A stretch of 12,474 bases of DNA, taken from positions 1-12,474 of the forward strand of contig JADNRX010001221.1 of assembly GCA_015501595.1 (NCBI GenBank), in the 5' to 3' direction. The position numbers and the translations under genes are program-made. The DNA comes from Hymenopellis radicata. Its lineage: Eukaryota; Basidiomycota; Agaricomycetes; Agaricales; Physalacriaceae. Shown here one piece after another: positions 7,580 through 12,474 of this stretch (position 1 is the first letter of the stretch; each line of letters starts with the position of its first letter). Below the pieces are notes generated by a model. It did no database searches and had not been told where the DNA came from. It saw only the letters and a list, made by a program, of their open reading frames with translations.

Positions 7580-8187
7580 ACACTTCTGAATGCCATATCC
7601 TCCGTACTATCAAACATACGTGTCAGATTCTTCGTCAAGTAAAATGCTGGATGACCAACTCCGTCTCGTACAACTCGTACAACTCTATAACCAAATACGC
7701 GAACGTCAAGTACACTTCACACCACACCAGAGTGTGGCACTGTTAGCTCAATAGGTACGAAGGTAGTACAGAGGGAATAGTCATCCACAAGCAACTTCTC
7801 GGCCCTCTAGAAAACACGATGAGATACTTGTCCAACCCAGCGAATCTGATCCCATCCATCGACAGTGCAAGGGGATCGGGAAAGATGTCTGGATTGATGT
7901 GAGACCCCGGCGACGGTACAAGTTTTTAAACATCAGTATACAGGAATGGTCCTGGCGATTCCACGCGCGCCAGCAGGAACCTGAGCAAACCTATCGATAA
8001 CAGTCGCCGAAGTAGCGACGCGCGGAAGGGCAGTGGTAACGCCTATGCTTAGACAAAGAGCTTCTTTGATTACACCTGTCTGTGAAACAACAAACGTCAG
8101 TAATCGGCGGGATGCACTCAGGCGTTGGCGCTTACAAGGTAAGGCAACTGTTCTACCATCTGCAGCGAAAACGGAGTGTCACTGTCA
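7580..8187 (-). pseudogene. cytochrome P450 C-terminal relic
   Basis: Minus strand in order: SDTPFSLQMVEQLPYL (8187-8136), GT-AG intron 8080-8135 (GTAAGC...TTACTGAC...TTTCACAG), TGVIKEALCLSIGVTTALPRVA, QVPAGARG, a TGA at 7933-7935, then HINPDIFPDP, LDKYLIVFSRGPRSCL and ELYETE. These are the K-helix, the PERF-side loop and the heme-binding loop of fungal microsomal P450s, in the style of trichodiene-oxygenase-like families. The heme-ligand Cys (7791-7793) is kept, but the invariant Arg of the K-helix ExxR is Cys (TGT, 8053-8055), a change that one C-to-T step would give. Between QVPAG and HINPD the frame is lost, and stops follow the heme loop. The N-terminal two thirds are absent. It is therefore a dead remnant, with nothing of the gene recognised beyond 8187. 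Confidence 0.75.
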
Positions 8188-8331
8188 GACCAAGCCGCCT
8201 GTAATTGGATCACACCAGCATTACATGGGCGCCGTTCCGGATTCGTCCTTGAGCGGGAAGCATAAAGTATACATTGACGTGTCCTGTTAAGTAATCGCTT
8301 CCGCTACATTCCTTCGCTGCCTCTTACTCTC
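8188..8331 (+). promoter_or_regulatory. upstream region of the MLKL-like gene
   Basis: No gene seen. The last 40 bases before ATGATG are rich in C and T (CATTCCTTCGCTGCCTC and following), a common feature just upstream of fungal start codons. No TATA box recognised. Confidence 0.35.
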
Positions 8332-9960
8332 ATGATGCCCACCCAGGACATCTCCTCTACGGATGAGCGCTCTACGACTCGGGATGTATCTGACGAGAAC
8401 ATTCCTGATGAAGATGCCGAATCCGACTACCAGAGTTGCGGGTCATCCATGTCAGATGAAGACGAGGCGCGCACGGCGGAGGATTATGCGGATGGGGAGC
8501 TTGAGATCCTTGAATACATAGGTGATGATAAATGGGAGCCCATCCAGGCAAGGTATGTCATGGTCTTTGCATCATAGTACGAAGCACTCACAAGGAGGCT
8601 CAGCGACGTGCCAGAACTTGTCGGGGCTTCGGTGACCGATACAGAATGGATTTCGTCGATTGAGGCCTTTCAACTATTTGATGCACTGGTGGATGTTCAA
8701 GAAAGGAGTCGGGATGCAATAGCTGTACTTGCCGAGACTATAGGTGGACCTGCGAAAGAGCCGTGGCATCACATTTTTTCACATCGGAAAAAGCATGGCG
8801 TGGTGAGTATATATAACATAGGATGGTTCATGTAGTCTGATTTGTAGAATGTCACCTATGTCCCCACACTGCAGCTCTTGCTCGTTCTCCTCATGTTCGG
8901 CAAAGAAGCTTGGACCAATACCTCCTGGTGGAAAGCCCGTACACTCTACATTCCCAGTCAAGGAATGTACCACCAGTCCTTCACCTCGAGTTTGTTTGAA
9001 GGAAGAATGCTGTATGATCGATCGTTGTATAGGCCTTCGAAGGACCTTGCAGAAGTCATGAGGATTGCCCTTCCATACTTTCGGGAGATGAATGCTCGCA
9101 TCGACGCGCTGTCCAAGCTTCGGAATGTCGGCTACTCCTCCTCCCCTGATTCAGCATCGATTTTTGGACCAACAAACATGGCGAACCTCGTGACATGCCT
9201 CGACATCGCGGAAAGTGTCGCGAAACTAGTTCCGTTCTTGGGAGACGTGCTTCAGGGCGCGTGCGGAATCCTACGGAAGACGGTCCAGGCTGCAGAGGTG
9301 AGTACTGTTCTGTAGTGCACACAGTGGTGATCAACTGATTTCCTTTTAGAACGCTCGAACCGCTCGCAACGAATGTCGGGCTCTCACAGAGCACACAGCT
9401 TCCATCACACTTGCCATCTTAAACGAGATTGGACCCGCATCTACACTCAGGGCGCTGACTTGAACAGAATTTGTGAACTTCGCGAGTACTACATCGACAC
9501 ACCTCCTGTAGAATTCGACGCTGACTCCCTTCAATCACAGGACCATTAAGATTGTGGATTCCAGAGTCCAGAGTCTCTCGAAGCTCGGGCGGCTGAAATA
9601 CTTTGGATCACGCGGAAGAATCAACACTGAGGTGATAGAGCTACGTGCCCAAGTGGACAATGCGCGGATCGCGTTCAAAGTGGGGTCATTACATCTCTGA
9701 TATGTACCGCTGCTAATGAGTTTATTAGATTCGGAGTGATATCTCAACAACACGATTACTAACCGACATGAAAAACATGCAGACACGTCTCATGATGCGC
9801 GTTGAGGACATGTACGAGGGCCAAAAGACGACACACCACATGTTGCGTATGCTTCTGGTGGAGGTCAGTACCGATCTCTCTAGTCAGCTCGATACTCACA
9901 GTCTTGGTGTAGGTTCGAGGACGAAGAACCGGAAACATGTATGCCGATGATGCAGACTGA
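8332..9960 (+). CDS. MLKL-type N-terminal (HeLo-like) helical-bundle protein, seven exons, possible frameshift
   Basis: Exons 8332-8552, 8604-8802, 8848-9297, 9350-9485, 9541-9679, 9729-9863 and 9913-9960; introns of 45-55 nt, all GT-AG. The N-terminus is acidic (SDENIPDEDAESDYQSCGSS). Residues about 255-420 read LDIAESVAKLVPFLGDVLQ, ECRALTEHTASITLAIL, LNRICELRE, VDSRVQSLSKLGRLKYFGS and LLTDMKNMQTRLMM, the helical pattern of the MLKL N-terminal adaptor domain found in many basidiomycete proteins. In MLKL and HeLo proteins such bundles target membranes and drive cell death; here that is inference. The protein ends soon after (NMYADDAD) with no kinase, NACHT or repeat domain. Exon 4 is off by one base: its frame hits TGA near 9463, whereas LNRICELRE lies in the next frame. 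So it is a recent pseudogene, an assembly error, or an intron I missed. Start could be 8332 or 8335. Confidence 0.6.
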
Positions 9961-9963
9961 GGA

Positions 9964-10394
9964 GGGAGAGTGAAGGGTTCCTGTTTTCTATATGCTAATT
10001 GCTGTTGATCCACTGGTTCATATGGTAGAGTTTGACCAGCGTGGAAATGACACATTCTCGACCTCGCTGTCTTCGAATTGGAGTAGAAAAATATTCCAAG
10101 CCAATGTCTACTGATCAATAACGACAAGAAATTCAACGTTGAAGTTGTCTGCATTTGAACTTGGAGTGTGGCGCGGAATACTCGAAAGTCACTGTTATCT
10201 CGGCAGTGAGCAGCTCGTAGCGCGAGCGCAGCGATAGAAGTGCTGCTGCTTACTGCGATTAGAGCTTGAATTAAGTCGTTAGTCCAAAGAGCGCGATGAA
10301 ACGAGATAACTGTCCAAAGCCGTGCCCCCATCAGATCCAGAGTGGGATCAGCATATGTAGTCAGCCAAAGGTTGGATAGTCTAGTACGAGCCAT
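9964..10394 (-). other. unassigned minus-strand open frame
   Basis: A frame open from ATG at 10394 runs past 9960 into the antisense of the MLKL-like gene's last two exons, where it is unlikely to be real. Its first part reads LWTVISFHRALWTNDLIQAL and then FRVFRATLQVQMQ. The spacing of hydrophobic stretches and a KLYHMNQWINS string in another frame are weakly like the C-terminal half of basidiomycete DUF6534-type membrane proteins, but I cannot align it confidently. It may be a decayed exon set of such a gene or chance. Confidence 0.2.
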
Positions 10395-11190
10395 GTTGAA
10401 TGTGATGGGTTCTCAGTGATATGGGATGGTTCAACGGAAGGGCAGATGTTGCTGGCGCCGGACGGCGATTCTGGGGGGGCAAGAAATGTGTTAGACGTCG
10501 ACGATGACCATCTCTAGGAAGTGCGAAACCAAAGTTGAAGTGTAGCATCCATTGGGGTACGGTGATCATAATGATATACCAGCAGTGACTCGTGAGAGGC
10601 TTGTCGATCGAACTCGGCGGCGGCAACGCAGCTGGGGCAATGAATGAGCACGGGAATTCAGGCAAAACGAATCAACACACCTATCAGCAAACGCTTTTCC
10701 CCTCCAGAACGGGCCACTTTTTCCGGAGGCTCTGGAACCCAATTCCCAGTGACACTGGCATATCTGAGTCATGCATTTACAGATACAATGGTTCCAGTTG
10801 CAATCGATACTGCAATACCACCCGGAGGCGCCTTGAATCTGTTCAACATTTATGTAGCATTGTTGTCGAGAGGAGTTCAGGTCGGCATGCTATACGGTTG
10901 CTGAGGGACGTTGATGAGGCGCCATTCACCGAAATTGTTGCAGGAAGATGACCAATTGGAGAGAATGAACAAAGATATGATGGATTAGTGCGTAAGATGG
11001 AAGGACAGCATGCATACCGTAATAGTAGTAGATGAAGTTGCCGCCGGTTTGTACTTATTTGGGATATTCATGTCAGCGTTAATCGTAATTTCGTACCCTG
11101 ACCAGCAAGGTGTGAACAGCCTTTTTTCGCTTGACGACAAGAGTGTGCCAGCGCGCTCTTGAGTTCAATGTGGCGCACTATTCCGTGTCC
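10395..11190. other. gene-poor stretch, nothing firm
   Basis: About 800 bases without a recognisable gene. The longest plus-strand candidate is 10644-10904 (86 codons, containing LSHAFTDTMVPVAIDTAIPP and NLFNIYVALLSRGVQV). It has no family I recognise and is followed by stops in all frames. Minus-strand frames are broken every 30-60 codons. A short plus-strand run at about 11035-11105 (LYLFGIFMSALIVISYPDQQ) is hydrophobic but unsupported. No repeats, terminal inverted repeats or transposase motifs were seen. Confidence 0.4.
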
Positions 11191-11197
11191 TACAGAG

Positions 11198-11640
11198 ATT
11201 TCGGAGGCACTGTCCTCCGCCGAACGGATCGCGCGGACCGACTGTTCGCCCCATGATCATTGATCACAGCACGCCTTGCTGGTGTGCTACGAGTGGTCGT
11301 TTCTGTCGTGTCGTTGTCAGCGATGGCGACGAGGTATGTCCTTCTAGTTCCGTGGCCTTGAACTGACGCGATTCTAGATGGGGAAGGACATAGAGACGGC
11401 CTACAGAAAAGACTTTGGATTCATTCCGGTACCCAAACGGTTACAGTATAATGTAGAAAAACCCTTTCATTTTGGGTTACCTCTCAACATTGCTTTCGGG
11501 GCTGCAAGCACGTTTAGTAGGCTGTTCAAATTGCTATGCATTCAACCCGTTTGCTGATTGTGTCCTAGCGGTTATGAACCTATATTGGTGTCAACCTCTG
11601 CTTAGTACGTCTTTTTCTGGATGCTGCGACGCCTACTTAT
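11198..11640 (+). repeat. MFS 5' duplication, copy B (pairs with 3065-3493)
   Basis: Direct copy of 3065-3493. Homology starts at TCGGAGG-N-ACTGTCCTCC, about 125 bp before the start codon, and ends inside the third intron after GCTGCGA-N-GCCTAC. The promoter-proximal DNA is therefore shared as well as the exons. Copy B has 14 nt at 11414-11427 that copy A lacks. Confidence 0.85.
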
Positions 11641-12474
11641 GCGTCGAACAGTTGAACTATCGAAGGATTTCAATATCAGTTATGAAGAAGTTCCAGGTTG
11701 GCTATCTTTATTACAACTGTTCTACAAATCTCATATCCTTTACTAGAGTACCAACTCTTCTCAAGGCGGGTACGTGCTACATCTTCCTCGAATTCTACAA
11801 ACTAATTATTTTTCAGCTATGCAACTGGACTACTTTTCTTAACACCTCTCGGAGACCTCGTCCGTCGTCGCCAACTAATCCTCATCCTCATCTTCGTCGC
11901 CGCATCCCTCACCATCGGCCTCTCCGTCACCACCAGTTTTCGCCGCATTCTCCGCACTTTCGTACCTGGTCGGTGTAGTCACCGTCACACCCCAAGTCCT
12001 CATCCCACTCGCCGCAGACCTCGCCCCACCCGCGCCCGCGCCTCCGCCATGTCCATCGTTCTCGCCGGTCTCCTTTTGGGCATCCTCCTCGCCCGGGTCC
12101 TCTCCGGTGTCATAGGCGAATTCGTCTCCTGGCGCGCGGTCTACTACCTCGCCATCGGAGTGCAGTATTTCGTGATGGTCGCGTGCTATTGGGTCGTTCC
12201 CGATTATCCGGCAAGAACAAACATCTAACGTACTTTGACATTCTGAGGTCGATGGCCACGCGGTGACGGAGCCGCTCCTGATCCAGGCGTGTCTCATCAG
12301 TATAGGATCGATGGCGTCCTTCACAAACTTTTGGGTCACGCTGACGTTCTTGCTCGGAGACGATCCGTACAATTATTCCACGTCTGTCGAATCTTTCGCC
12401 TTCTCTATTTCAAGTTGATGCTCACGCAATCTCCCGTAGCTTGGTTATCGGTCTCTTTGGTTTGATAGGCATCG
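11323..12474 (+). pseudogene. MFS transporter (YnfM-like, general-substrate type), frame-broken, runs off the window
   Basis: Members are 12-14-helix proton-driven exporters of drugs or metabolites in the plasma membrane. Exons inferred: 11323-11333, 11378-11516, 11569-11604, 11652-11696, 11747-11769, 11817-12381 and 12440 onward, all with GT-AG introns. They give PVPKRLQYNVEKPFHFGLP, VMNLYWCQPLL, ELSKDFNISYEEV, VPTLLKA, YATGLLFLTPLGDLVRRRQL (the MFS loop 2-3 signature GDxxxRR), LVGVVTVTPQVLIPLAADLA, AMSIVLAGLLLGILLARVLS, WRAVYYLAIGVQYFVMVACY, LLIQACLISIGSMASFTNFW and LVIGLFGLIG. The order is right but the frame changes at about 11696/11747, 11769/11817, 11937-11940 (T-run), 12030-12042, 12213-12222 and 12257-12263. 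Exon 1 is one base short versus copy A, though ATG 11378 could serve. Decayed gene or indel-rich assembly. Confidence 0.78.

Noticed and set aside
7745..7765. TTAGCTCAATAGGTACGA resembles a tRNA D-arm
   Set aside because: No matching acceptor stem, anticodon arm or T-loop (GGTTCRA) at the right distance; it lies in the P450 relic.
10644..10904. 86-codon plus-strand frame with LLSRGVQVGMLYG, considered as a carboxypeptidase-like fragment
   Set aside because: Similarity is to a few residues only, no catalytic motif follows, and flanking frames are closed.
11875..12372. Minus-strand 165-codon acidic frame rich in E, D and G
   Set aside because: It is the antisense of the MFS exon, whose plus-strand segments match a known family; the composition is a by-product of codon bias.
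1..12474. Transposon or retrotransposon as cause of the duplications
   Set aside because: No transposase, reverse transcriptase, long terminal repeats or clear terminal inverted repeats were seen on either strand; Helitron ends were not recognised by eye.

Overview
The window reads as nuclear DNA of a filamentous basidiomycete, probably an Agaricomycete. Every recognisable gene is cut by short GT-AG introns of about 43-59 nt with CTRAY-like branch sites. The protein families are F-box/LRR-like proteins, a DAO-family FAD oxidase, a fungal P450, an MFS transporter, TAF4 and an MLKL-type N-terminal domain. There are no operons, Shine-Dalgarno sites, rRNA, tRNA or CRISPR. Species cannot be named from sequence alone.

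Layout. (1) 136-1012: decayed D-amino-acid-oxidase-like gene, copy A. (2) 1418-2968: intact three-exon F-box gene 1 (478 aa). (3) 3065-3493: 5' fragment of an MFS transporter gene, joined directly to (4) a DAO fragment at 3487-3576. (5) 3583-4575, minus strand: broken C-terminal part of TAF4, which splits DAO copy B. (6) 4577-5560: remainder of DAO copy B. (7) 5949-7497: F-box gene 2 (476 aa), an intact tandem paralogue of gene 1. (8) 7580-8187, minus: cytochrome P450 pseudogene. (9) 8332-9960: seven-exon gene with an MLKL-like four-helix N-terminal domain and one apparent frameshift. (10) 9961-11190: no confident gene, only weak open frames. (11) 11198-12474: second copy of the MFS 5' end, here continuing into the rest of the transporter, with many frame lesions.

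The organising event is a tandem duplication of a [DAO relic + F-box gene] unit with an offset of about 4.5 kb, plus a separate duplication of an MFS 5' end. Only the two F-box genes look intact. They share a 496-nt tract that is identical by my reading, although both flanks differ, which is the pattern of gene conversion. Their third exon holds a short, strongly divergent patch. Oxidase, P450 and transporter relics together could be remains of a metabolic gene cluster, but that is inference.

Honest assessment: I see no clearly new molecular system. The points most worth a second look are the mosaic F-box pair, the TAF4 fragment inside an oxidase gene, the MFS/DAO chimera with differing lesions in its two MFS copies, and the MLKL-like cell-death-type gene. 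Many lesions are single-base indels, some in homopolymers, so uncorrected long-read assembly error should be excluded before calling every relic a true pseudogene.
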